DNA from: Candidatus Desulfovibrio gallistercoris
GTDB lineage: Bacteria; Desulfobacterota; Desulfovibrionia; Desulfovibrionales; Desulfovibrionaceae
Length of the DNA stretch: 36,214 nt
Direction of reading: 5' to 3'
Assembly: GCA_019118745.1 (NCBI GenBank)
Contig: DWYJ01000061.1
Location: 1-36,214, forward strand
Shown: in pieces, positions 1 to 6,701 of the stretch
Layout: each line of letters begins with the position of its first letter
Numbering within the stretch: the first letter of the stretch is position 1
Program-made: the position numbers and the translations under genes
Notes under the pieces: generated by a model
Told to the model about the DNA's origin: nothing
What the model saw: the letters and a program-made list of their open reading frames with translations, nothing else
Database searches by the model: none

Positions 1-692
1 TGCGCTTCCGTCAGCGTCGTGGCCCCAACAGAACCGGAAAGAGGATGCGTATGCTCAGCCGTGCCGCCGGTGGAGCCGGCCGCATAGGCATCCGACGCTC
101 CCATGATCATGCGGCCGCGCAGGTCCGGCACAGGCAGGCCGTTGGTGGTCGTGCCGTCGCACAGGCACCAGCTCGTGTCCGGCTCCGCCCCGTCCAGCGG
201 GACGGGGAAGCGGCTGCCCGCGCCGCCGAAGGAACCGGAAAAGGCGATGATGCCGCCCACGGGCACATTGACGGCGGCAAGCCGGCTCTCGATGGCCGCC
301 TTGACGGCATTGCAGGTGGGGGCCTGCGTCATGGAGTCGGACAGGGTGGCCGCCAGCTGGACGATGCCCGCCTGTGAGACGCTGGCCAGCAGTACGGAAA
401 GCAACCCCTCCGGGGTGACGGCCAGGCCGCCGCCTATCTGCACGAGGCCGGGGGCCGTGGTGGTGGCCAGGCCGGGTTTGGCGGCGGTGATGGCCTGGCT
501 GATGGCCTGCCGGAGCTGGGCATTATCCGCCTTGTCCAGCTCCAGACCGGCCCCGGTGATGACGGCGGCCAGCTCTTCCTGCACGGCATTGAGCCAGTCC
601 GCCGAGACGACGGTGGCCGCCACGGGTATGGTGGGATCGCCTTCGGTGAAGCGGTTGTCCGGCGTGGCCGTCGCGGTGTCGATACGGTGCAT
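1..692 (-). CDS. Tail fibre / collar protein, N-terminal part (cut by window edge)
   Basis: The reading frame stays open from an ATG at 692 to the window edge, giving about 230 residues with no stop. The N-terminus (MHRIDTATATPDNRFTEGDP) and the region around residues 30-75 resemble tail-fibre proteins of Mu-like phages. Residues about 150-230 look like a phage collar domain: a GGIIAFSGSF segment, then LCDGTTTNGLPVPDLRGR and GSTGGTAEHTHPLSG. Such proteins form the distal tail fibre that contacts the host surface. The start overlaps the stop of the upstream gp48-type gene as TAATG, so translation is probably coupled. The C-terminal receptor-binding part and any fibre chaperone lie outside the window. 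Confidence 0.85.
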   Translation of the reverse strand, partial: MHRIDTATATPDNRFTEGDPTIPVAATVVSADWLNAVQEELAAVITGAGLELDKADNAQLRQAISQAITAAKPGLATTTAPGLVQIGGGLAVTPEGLLSVLLASVSQAGIVQLAATLSDSMTQAPTCNAVKAAIESRLAAVNVPVGGIIAFSGSFGGAGSRFPVPLDGAEPDTSWCLCDGTTTNGLPVPDLRGRMIMGASDAYAAGSTGGTAEHTHPLSGSVGATTLTEA

Positions 693-1264
693 TACGCCTC
701 CCTGTAGGCCACAAGGCCCACGGTATGCGCGGGCTTGCGCCAGTTGATGATGCATTCCAGAAGAGAGTCGCCCCACGTCCGCAGGGCCTCGCCCGCAACG
801 GACTGTCCGGCCCGGAAGGCGAGCTGCGTTCCCGCGCCGGCCACCACGAGGAAGGCGTAGATCCAGTCCCCGTTGGTCAGGGCGTCCCCGGCGCGGCTGT
901 GCCCGGCCCGAAAAGTCCGGTATTCGATGATGTCCACCTCGTACCCGGCCAGCGCGGCATAGCGTTTGAGCCAGGCAAGGGAGATGCCGCCGCGCTCCTG
1001 CAGAGCCACGGCCAGCAGGGCAAAGCGTTCCTGCCGGAGTTGCCCCTCTTTGGCGCAGGGGCCGGGCAGGCCGTAGACGCGCTCATAATCCTCTATCCAT
1101 TGCTGCCAGGTGAAGGGCCGCAGGCCGCCCACGGCCTGCGCGGCGTCGGCCTGCACGCGGTCCAGCTCCCGGCCTTCCATCGTCAGGGAGGCAGCCACAT
1201 GCGGCCCGGCCGCGTCGTAGCTGCGCGGCGGCAGCAGGGCCGCCAGCAGATCGGCGTGCGGCAT
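692..1264 (-). CDS. DUF2313 baseplate protein (Mu gp48-like)
   Basis: A 190-residue protein in the position of Mu gp48, between the baseplate J protein and the tail fibre. It has the DUF2313/YmfQ look: MPHADLLAALLPPRSY at the start, a WQQWIEDYERVYGLP segment near residue 55 and a C-terminal ECIINWRKPAHT motif. The family is a baseplate component, probably linking wedge to fibre. I chose the ATG at 1264 over an in-frame upstream ATG because a GGGAGG site lies just upstream and because it overlaps the stop of the preceding small ORF as TAATG. Confidence 0.85.
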   Translation of the reverse strand: MPHADLLAALLPPRSYDAAGPHVAASLTMEGRELDRVQADAAQAVGGLRPFTWQQWIEDYERVYGLPGPCAKEGQLRQERFALLAVALQERGGISLAWLKRYAALAGYEVDIIEYRTFRAGHSRAGDALTNGDWIYAFLVVAGAGTQLAFRAGQSVAGEALRTWGDSLLECIINWRKPAHTVGLVAYREA

Positions 1265-1407
1265 TACGCTACCTCCCACGGGATGACGCTCGGCCGCACG
1301 TCCTGTGCGGCACTCGCCGTCGCTTGCCGCAAACGCGGTTGCGGCTGCGCTCCCGCTGCGCGGCAGGCCGCCGTCCTGGCGGCCATATTGTTTTGCCGGG
1401 AGAACAT
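1264..1407 (-). CDS. Tiny ORF (47 aa), C-terminus duplicated from the neighbouring 24-aa ORF
   Basis: This ORF starts at an ATG overlapping the stop of the 24-aa ORF (TGATG) and ends in a TAATG overlap with gp48. A GGGAGGT Shine-Dalgarno site precedes it. Its C-terminal half (RLRQATASAAQDVRP then a VIPWEV ending) repeats the 24-aa ORF almost exactly; the N-terminal half is Arg/Ala-rich and unlike anything I recognise. It may be a real small protein or only a translational bridge between gp47 and gp48. No function can be assigned. Confidence 0.4.
   Translation of the reverse strand: MFSRQNNMAARTAACRAAGAQPQPRLRQATASAAQDVRPSVIPWEVA
1269..1336. repeat. 68-bp direct repeat, copy a
   Basis: This copy matches 1412-1479 at 65 of 68 positions. 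It covers the C-terminal coding part of the 47-aa ORF and the Shine-Dalgarno site of the gp48 gene. The three differences are two synonymous changes and one Ser/Gly change in the tiny-ORF frame. Confidence 0.9.
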
Positions 1408-1481
1408 CACACTACCTCCCACGGGATGACGCCCGGCCGCACGTCCTGTGCGGCACTCGCTGTCGCTTGCCGCAGACGCAT
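1407..1481 (-). CDS. Tiny ORF (24 aa) coupled to baseplate J
   Basis: A 24-residue ORF begins inside the stop codon of the baseplate J gene (TGATG) with a GGAGG site about 8 nt upstream, and ends with RPGVIPWEVV. Its sequence is repeated in the following 47-aa ORF. Gap-free coupling on both sides suggests translation, but a length of 24 aa is weak evidence for a functional protein. Confidence 0.35.
   Translation of the reverse strand: MRLRQATASAAQDVRPGVIPWEVV
1412..1479. repeat. 68-bp direct repeat, copy b
   Basis: This is the partner of 1269-1336. It covers almost all of the 24-aa ORF and the Shine-Dalgarno site of the 47-aa ORF. The arrangement suggests a tandem duplication of a small ORF plus its downstream ribosome-binding site, with about 75 bp of extra sequence between the copies. 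Confidence 0.9.
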
Positions 1482-2536
1482 CACAGCGCCTCCAGCGTCA
1501 GGCCGCCGGGGCGGCACCATTGCAGGGCCGTGGGGCGGACATTGGCCTGCGGCAGGCGCACGGCCACGTCCGCCACGCCGGCAAGGCCGGACACGGCGGC
1601 GGCGCAGCGGGAGAGGATGAGCGGCTCGCCGGGGCGCAGCGCGGCGAATTCGGCGGCCAGGGCGGCCAGCACGTCCGGCCGCAGGCCGGCGAGGCTGGCC
1701 GATCCGCTCACGCTCAGGGCCAGCGTCATGTCCACCGGCAGGGCCGAGGGCACGTAGACGTTGACCCATGCGGTCACGGGCCGGAGGCTGTCGATATGGG
1801 CGCGGCAGGCTTCCAGCACGTCCGTTCCGGGGATGCCGTCCGGCCCGCTGATGACCACATCCACCGTGCCCGGCCCCTGCCGCAGGGGGTAGACCTGGGC
1901 GTCGGCCACGCCGGGGACCTCCCGCGCCCAGCGCCGGTAATCCGCCGCCGTGCCGCCGGAAGGCGGGTTGCGCATGTACTCCAGCAGGCGGGCCAGCAGC
2001 GCGGCGTCGTCCTCGGCGTCCGTGCCGCCCGCAAGGGTCAGCCGTGCGGACGACAGCACGCCGGACGGCGCGGAAAGCAGGGTCACGGGGGCGTCGTCCA
2101 CGTCCGGCAGGGCCCCGGCCGTCACGGCCTCGCAGGTGGCGCGGGCTGAGGCGTCCTCCTCCCCGCCGCTGAGGACGGCGCTTTCCGTGGTCTGGTAGAG
2201 GATGCCCGCCGCGTCCCGGCATTGCGTCCCCACGGGGACGGCCGCCCCGTCCCGGCCCGTCAGGGCGAGCGTGCCCGTGGCCCGTGTGGCGGGCTTGCGG
2301 GTCAGCCCGCGCAAGGCGCAGTGCTGTTCCAGATATTCGGGGTCTGCCGTGTCCGGCAAAAGCTGGCGGGCCTGCCAGGCCAGGAAGTCGTACAGACCGG
2401 CAACGGCGGAGGCGGTGACGCTGGAGCGGATGAAAAGGTCGCTGTCCCCGTCCTGCGGGGCGGTGGGATCAAGGTTGGCGGCGTCCCGCAGCATGCGGGA
2501 CCGGATGGCGGCAAAGCCGGGGATGTCGTAGCCCAT
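1481..2536 (-). CDS. Baseplate assembly protein J (Mu gp47-like)
   Basis: A 351-residue protein of the baseplate J family, the wedge component joining the central hub to the tail-fibre network in contractile tails. The N-terminus (MGYDIPGFAAIRSRMLRD) and the central stretch around residues 195-240, with YMRNPPSGGTAADYRRWA and VADAQVYPLRQGPGTVDVV, are characteristic. The ATG at 2536 is one base beyond the stop of the gp46-type gene. An in-frame ATG further upstream lies inside that gene and was not used. Order gp46-gp47-gp48 matches Mu. Confidence 0.9.
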   Translation of the reverse strand: MGYDIPGFAAIRSRMLRDAANLDPTAPQDGDSDLFIRSSVTASAVAGLYDFLAWQARQLLPDTADPEYLEQHCALRGLTRKPATRATGTLALTGRDGAAVPVGTQCRDAAGILYQTTESAVLSGGEEDASARATCEAVTAGALPDVDDAPVTLLSAPSGVLSSARLTLAGGTDAEDDAALLARLLEYMRNPPSGGTAADYRRWAREVPGVADAQVYPLRQGPGTVDVVISGPDGIPGTDVLEACRAHIDSLRPVTAWVNVYVPSALPVDMTLALSVSGSASLAGLRPDVLAALAAEFAALRPGEPLILSRCAAAVSGLAGVADVAVRLPQANVRPTALQWCRPGGLTLEAL

Positions 2537-2537
2537 G

Positions 2538-2891
2538 CTAGCCCCCCACCCGCACGAAATGCTCGTAACGGTACGGCTCGCCCGCGGCGTCCGTGACCTC
2601 CACATGCAGCAGGCAACGCCCGTCGTGCGGCTGTTCCGCCGTCACGGCGACGGCGCGCGCCCGCCCGTCGTCGATGAGCGGACGCAGGGCCTGTTCGGCG
2701 TATTGCCGCGCCAGCAGGGCTATGCGGGGCAGATCCTTTTCCCGTTCCAGCTCATGCAGGCGGCTGCCCAGCTCCGGATCGGCCCACCAGGAGCCGCGCG
2801 GGGTCATGAGCCGCAGATAGACGGCATTCTGCAGGCGGCTTATGCGCTCGCCGGTATAATCGCCGCTGCGGGGATCGATGTAAGTATCCAT
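2538..2891 (-). CDS. GPW/gp25-like baseplate wedge protein (Mu gp46-like)
   Basis: A 117-residue protein in the slot of Mu gp46. It has the gp25/GPW pattern: RISRLQNAVYLRLMTPRGSW near residues 17-36, an ELGSRLHELE segment, and a C-terminal strand with LLHVEV. The family initiates sheath polymerisation at the baseplate. The ATG at 2891 has no obvious Shine-Dalgarno site. The TTTTTT of the upstream repeated box ends 28 nt before the start, exactly as at the protease gene, so initiation or transcription may begin unusually close to the gene. Confidence 0.8.
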   Translation of the reverse strand: MDTYIDPRSGDYTGERISRLQNAVYLRLMTPRGSWWADPELGSRLHELEREKDLPRIALLARQYAEQALRPLIDDGRARAVAVTAEQPHDGRCLLHVEVTDAAGEPYRYEHFVRVGG

Positions 2892-2916
2892 GCGGCGAGC
2901 ATAGCGCGCCGCGCCC

Positions 2917-2945
2917 GGCAAAAAAGGCCGCGGGGCTTCAGCGTT
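2917..2945 (-). promoter_or_regulatory. Candidate late box V, upstream of gp46
   Basis: Read on the minus strand this is AACGCTGAAGCCCCGCGGCC followed by TTTTTTGCC. It is nearly identical to 17864-17892 and clearly related to 10157-10188 and 25851-25882. The stop codon of the gp45-type gene is inside it (CGC-TGA). It lies 28 nt before the gp46 start, with TATGCT in between as a possible -10. A promoter role is inference from position and repetition. Confidence 0.45.
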
Positions 2946-3609
2946 CCGGCGTGCCGGTGGAGCCGCCGCCGGGCTCCACGCCCGTATGACGGTGCGCGCT
3001 GAGGCTGACGCCGCCCGCCACATGATCGCCGGTGGAGACGATGCCGCCCGTCTGCTCCAGACTGCCGCGCAGGCGCATGTCCGCGCTCATCTCCACCTGT
3101 CCGCCGCGCTCGCCCGTGGCGGTGAGGTTGCCGGTGACGGTGGTCTGCGGCGTATCCAGCCGGATGCCGCCGCCCGCGCTGATCTCCACGCCCTGTCCGG
3201 CCGTCAGGCGCACGCCGTTTTTGACGTTGATGGCCAGCTCGTCGCATTCCACCTCCACCACGCGCCCGGACTTGATATGGATATACGCGCCTTCCTGACT
3301 GTACATGCGCACCTCGCCCGGCCCCACTTTGAGGCGGCAGGCCGCGTGCTCCGTGGCGATGATGACGCTGGCCGACGTGCGCCCGGCCAGCGGCAGGACG
3401 ATGCAGTCGCTGCCCGCGGGCGTGCCGCTGGTGAGGCCGAAAAGCTGGAGGATCTCCACGGCCTGCGCCTGTTCCCCGGCCAGTCCTTCGGCCTGGGCGA
3501 GCTGAAGGCCCGGCGCGTCGTCACGCGCGGTCAGCCGCGCCCGGTACGGCAGGCGGATGGCCCGCAGAGCGCGCCGTATCCGTTCGTCCATCTCCTGTAC
3601 CCATCCCAT
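2938..3609 (-). CDS. Baseplate spike / assembly protein V (Mu gp45-like)
   Basis: A 223-residue homologue of Mu gp45, the trimeric membrane-piercing spike at the tail tip. The N-terminal third resembles an OB-fold domain; residues about 115-190 are a run of short Gly/Thr/Val-rich strands (RLTAGQGVEISAGGGIRLDT) typical of the triple beta-helix. The C-terminus has SAHRHTGVEPGGG, a His-x-His motif like the one that binds a metal ion at the apex of phage spikes. The ATG at 3609 has an AGGAGG site 5 nt upstream. The stop codon lies in late box V. Confidence 0.9.
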   Translation of the reverse strand: MGWVQEMDERIRRALRAIRLPYRARLTARDDAPGLQLAQAEGLAGEQAQAVEILQLFGLTSGTPAGSDCIVLPLAGRTSASVIIATEHAACRLKVGPGEVRMYSQEGAYIHIKSGRVVEVECDELAINVKNGVRLTAGQGVEISAGGGIRLDTPQTTVTGNLTATGERGGQVEMSADMRLRGSLEQTGGIVSTGDHVAGGVSLSAHRHTGVEPGGGSTGTPER

Positions 3610-3650
3610 ATGTCCTCCTGGGGGCTGGTGAGGCGCAGCCTTACGCCCTA

Positions 3651-3870
3651 GGGCCTGTTAACACAAATTTTTCTAATTATTTCAGCATATACAGTAAATT
3701 GTCTATACATGCTTCGTCTGCCCTGAGGGGCGTGCCCCGCGTCCCCGCTTTTTCCCCTGATAAAAGCGCGCTGGGGAAGGGATGGGGGGCTTGGGGGGAA
3801 GGGGAACACCTCCAGCGCAGGCGGAGGGGTTCCCCTTCCCCCCAAACAAGAAGCGCGTAGCCTTACGCCC
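3651..3870 (-). repeat. MITE-like intergenic element R1
   Basis: The left end is GGGCCTGTTAACACAAAT, then AT-rich sequence, then the family core (AAAAGCGCGCTGGGGAAGGG) and a long palindrome (GGGGGGAAGGGGAAC pairing with GTTCCCCTTCCCCCC). It fills the whole gap between the gpP and gp45 genes. A TA borders each end (3649-3650 and 3871-3872), the right one being the first two bases of the gpP stop codon on the minus strand. The 14-mer AGCCTTACGCCCTA occurs at both ends (3637-3650, 3859-3872). The strand given is the orientation relative to copy R4. Confidence 0.8.
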
Positions 3871-5003
3871 TATCCCGCGCAAAGATCGCAGTCGCAGCAG
3901 TCGCCGCCCTTCTTCCTGTGCTTTTTTCTGGCCTTGGGCGCGGTATCGGGCAGCCAGAGGCCCCAGGGGCGCAGGTACAAGGTCGTGGTCGTGCCGTTAC
4001 GGCGGTCGCAGGCAAGGGTGCGGCGGGCCAGCAGGGTGTCCACGTCCAGCCCCAGCGGCGGCACGACGAGGCGCACGCGCATGCCCGGCTCCCAGACGGC
4101 CCCGCCCGCCGTGCGGTGTCCGCGCACGCGGGCCGTGGTGAGGACGCTCTCGAAGATGGAATCGGCCAGCAGCTTGTTGGCGCGGGCCTGCGCCTGTCCG
4201 TCGCTTTCCAGATAGGCGGCGTCGCGGATGAGCGGCCGGTGGAAGGCGGCGGCCTGATCGCGCGCCACGGCCTTGATGTGCGGGCGCGCGCCGTCCGTCT
4301 CGTCGCCCGTACCCTGCCCCAGCACGGTGACCTCGGACCAGCGGCGGCGGATGTCGTCCTCATAGGAGAGGTCGAGGATATTGTTTTTCGCGCTGCCGCC
4401 GTCCTGCCCGCCGTTTTGCCAGCCGTCCTGCCCGTTGTCCCGCAAAATGAGCTCGGCGTCCGTGGCGCGTCCGTAGTCCGGGGCGGCCACATGCAACACG
4501 CCGTCCGGCGCGAACCACGGCCAGAGGCCGGATGCCTCGGCCGCGCGTTCCAGCACCTCCCAGGCGCTCATGCCCGGCTCCACCGTGACTTTCTTGCTCG
4601 TGTCGCCGCCCTGTATGTCCATGCGGTCGATGCCCAGCGGGCGCAGCCAGGTGGCGCAGACTTCGGCAAGGCTCAGCTCCCGCCGGGCAAGGACGGGGGC
4701 CGAGCAGTCCAGCAGCACGGCGGCCCGGTCGCGGCCGTGCAGGGTCAGGCTGTGCGCCCCTCTGGCGATCCTGCGCCGCAGCACGTCGATGCGCCCGGTG
4801 AGCACGGTATCCGTCCCCAGGCGCAGCTCCACCTCCGCCCAGGGGTGGAGGGAGGCGGGCACCTCCCCGGCGGGGATGCCCAGCGAGACCTGCCAGGCGT
4901 CCGCCGGGGTGAACAGATCGCTGTCGATGCTGTAGCTCTCCCAGTCGCGGTGCTCCCGCCCGGCCACGGCAAGGGTCACGGCGTCGCGCGCGTCAGCGGG
5001 CAT
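3870..5003 (-). CDS. Baseplate hub protein gpP / GPD-like (Mu gp44-like)
   Basis: A 377-residue protein in the Mu gpP position, following gpN and preceding the gp45 spike. It has the phage late-control D/gp27-like hub pattern: VSLGIPAGEVPASLHPWAEV near residues 39-58, TGRIDVLRRRIARGAHSLTL, and a second domain around PGMSAWEVLERAAEASGLWP (residues 162-181). Hub proteins form the trimeric cylinder that carries the spike. The start overlaps the gpN stop. The C-terminus is odd: a Lys/Arg-rich stretch followed by GDCCDCDLCAG, four cysteines in eight residues. Confidence 0.85.
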   Translation of the reverse strand: MPADARDAVTLAVAGREHRDWESYSIDSDLFTPADAWQVSLGIPAGEVPASLHPWAEVELRLGTDTVLTGRIDVLRRRIARGAHSLTLHGRDRAAVLLDCSAPVLARRELSLAEVCATWLRPLGIDRMDIQGGDTSKKVTVEPGMSAWEVLERAAEASGLWPWFAPDGVLHVAAPDYGRATDAELILRDNGQDGWQNGGQDGGSAKNNILDLSYEDDIRRRWSEVTVLGQGTGDETDGARPHIKAVARDQAAAFHRPLIRDAAYLESDGQAQARANKLLADSIFESVLTTARVRGHRTAGGAVWEPGMRVRLVVPPLGLDVDTLLARRTLACDRRNGTTTTLYLRPWGLWLPDTAPKARKKHRKKGGDCCDCDLCAG

Positions 5004-6339
5004 AGACGAGCAGCTCCTGTCCTTTTGCTATGAAATTGGGATTCTTCACTTGCGGATTGATGCGCCGCAATTCGTCCGCGCGGGAAAAGTCCCCGTACAG
5101 CCGGTGGGCCAGCGCGTGGAAGTTGCAGGCCTTTTCGGCAACATGCGTCGCCAGCGGCGGCCGGGCATTGAGCGCGGCCTCGGCCAGCTGCTGGATGCCG
5201 CGCGCCGCCGAGCGCAGCGCGTCCGTGACGGCGTGGACGGCCCCGGACGGCAGGGCCGCCGCGGCATACGGCAAGGCGTCGTCCAGCCGTGCCCGCACGT
5301 TGCCGGCCAGGCTCTCGATCTCGTTGGGGGTCAGGGCCGGTGCGGCCATGTCGTCCTTGAGGGCGGTGCCCGCGGCGTCCGCCAGCTCCCGCAGGCAAAG
5401 CAGGACCACATAGAGCACGGCCTGCCCGCGCGGCGTGCGGGCGCTGCCCGCCGCCGGAGGCTCAGGGGAGACGGGCGCGGGCCGGGGCACGCGCAGGGCG
5501 CGGCGGGCCTCCGCCCGGCCGGCCAGCGCGCTTTGCGGGCCGCTTACCCACGAGGGGCCGTAGGCGTTTGCCCCCACGGCGTACTGCCGGGCCGCCTCCG
5601 CCGCCGTCAGGGACGGCAGGGGCAGCGCGCGGGAAAGGGCCGAAAAGGCGGAAAGCACGGACGAGGAGGCGCTTTGCGCGTCCGCCCGCGCGCCGCGCAC
5701 CACGGCCAGCGCATCAGCCATGAAGGCGGACGGCGTGTCCGTGTAGGAGAGGACGGAGCGCACGGCCTCCCGCCCCGCGTCCAGCACGTTGATGACGCCT
5801 TGCAATTCCAGATCCACCCGCGCCTTGAGGCGGGCGGCCTCCTGCGCCCACCGGCCCAGGGTCTTGCCCAGCTCGCCCCCGGCCAGGCCCAGCGCCTCCT
5901 CAAGGCCGGACGTTACGGCGTCCAGCGCCTGTTCGGCCAGGCTGCGGCTGGACTCCGCGCCGAAAAAGGGAGCGTCCGTCGCCGCTTCCACGGCCTCGAA
6001 GCTGAGTTCGGCGTAATCGTGCCGCTCCGCGCTGTGCCGGATGCGCCAGCTCCGCACGGCCACGCTGACGCTGCCGAACACGGGATGGATGAGCTCGCCG
6101 GGCCCTTCCTCCTCAAAGGCGGCCACAAGGGCCTTGAGCTTCGCCTCATAGGCCACGCCCCAAAAAAGGGCGGTGATGGGGATGGCCCGCGCCTTGCGGC
6201 CCATGTTTTCCACTTCCGCGCCGGAGCGCCAGGGGTATTCATGCAGCACCAGCGCGTTGTCCCCCCTGTCTTCGACGGCTTCCACCTCAAAGGGCACGCC
6301 GCGAAAACTGGCGTTTTGCAGGGTAAGGTTCCAGGCCAT
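4993..6339 (-). CDS. DNA circularisation N-terminal-domain protein (Mu gpN-like)
   Basis: A 448-residue protein of the Mu gpN family. The N-terminus (MAWNLTLQNASFRGVPFEVE) and the following FGSVSVAVRSWRI segment fit the family named for DNA circularisation; in Mu this is a baseplate or tail component, and the historical name should not be taken as its activity. The C-terminal 55 residues, ending DELRRINPQVKNPNFIAKGQ, look like a LysM-type or tail-hub LysM-like end. The ATG at 6339 has a GGAGGAG site. The gene reads directly into gpP. Confidence 0.85.
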   Translation of the reverse strand: MAWNLTLQNASFRGVPFEVEAVEDRGDNALVLHEYPWRSGAEVENMGRKARAIPITALFWGVAYEAKLKALVAAFEEEGPGELIHPVFGSVSVAVRSWRIRHSAERHDYAELSFEAVEAATDAPFFGAESSRSLAEQALDAVTSGLEEALGLAGGELGKTLGRWAQEAARLKARVDLELQGVINVLDAGREAVRSVLSYTDTPSAFMADALAVVRGARADAQSASSSVLSAFSALSRALPLPSLTAAEAARQYAVGANAYGPSWVSGPQSALAGRAEARRALRVPRPAPVSPEPPAAGSARTPRGQAVLYVVLLCLRELADAAGTALKDDMAAPALTPNEIESLAGNVRARLDDALPYAAAALPSGAVHAVTDALRSAARGIQQLAEAALNARPPLATHVAEKACNFHALAHRLYGDFSRADELRRINPQVKNPNFIAKGQELLVYAR

Positions 6340-6369
6340 GTCTCCTCCGTCAGGGGATCGTTGCCGCTC

Positions 6370-6513
6370 TTTTTGTTTTGGGGGTAAGGGGACCCCCTCC
6401 CGCTCTGCTGTCGATGCCCGTAAGGCTCCTCCGTCGCCTAACGGGCACGGCCCTGAGGGCCGCCTTTCGGTCGCGCTCTGCTGTCGATGCCCGTAAGGCT
6501 CACGCGTCGCCCA
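6370..6513 (+). repeat. Truncated fifth copy (R5) of the MITE-like element with duplicated inner module
   Basis: The segment begins GTTTTGGGGGTAAGGGGACC and matches the start of element R4. It then carries the inner module GCTCTGCTGTCGATGCC at 6402-6474, and a second partial copy of that module from 6475 to 6512. It stops exactly where element R2 begins, as though R2 had inserted into R5. The inner module contains GCCCGT and ACGGGC arms where R4 has GCCTGT and ACAGGC, a compensatory pair. Confidence 0.65.
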
Positions 6514-6701
6514 AGGCCTGCTGACACCAATCTTACCTCCCTCCCTCTGGTAAAAGCGCGCTGGGGAAGGGATGGGGGGCTTGGGGGGAAGGATTACGGG
6601 AACGCCTTTTCTCGCTTCGCTGCGAAAAGGCTGGGCCCTCCCGCGCCGGCGGAGGGGTTCCCCTTCCCCCCAAATAACCAGCGAAGAGCATCAACAGGCT
6701 C
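6514..6701 (-). repeat. MITE-like intergenic element R2
   Basis: The ends are AGGCCTGCTGACAC at the left and ATCAACAGGCTC at the right. The core AAAAGCGCGCTGGGGAAGGG is conserved, and the palindrome arm has a 5-nt ATTAC insertion. The right end abuts TA at 6702-6703, the first two bases of the tape-measure stop codon on the minus strand. The left border is CA rather than TA, consistent with nesting in R5. Together with R5 it fills the 361-bp gap between the tape measure and gpN genes; no gene is visible there. Confidence 0.75.

Noticed and set aside
3651..3870. Folded intergenic element considered as tRNA or a known structured RNA
   Set aside because: No cloverleaf or anticodon arm; the fold is one long palindrome shared with the other element copies.
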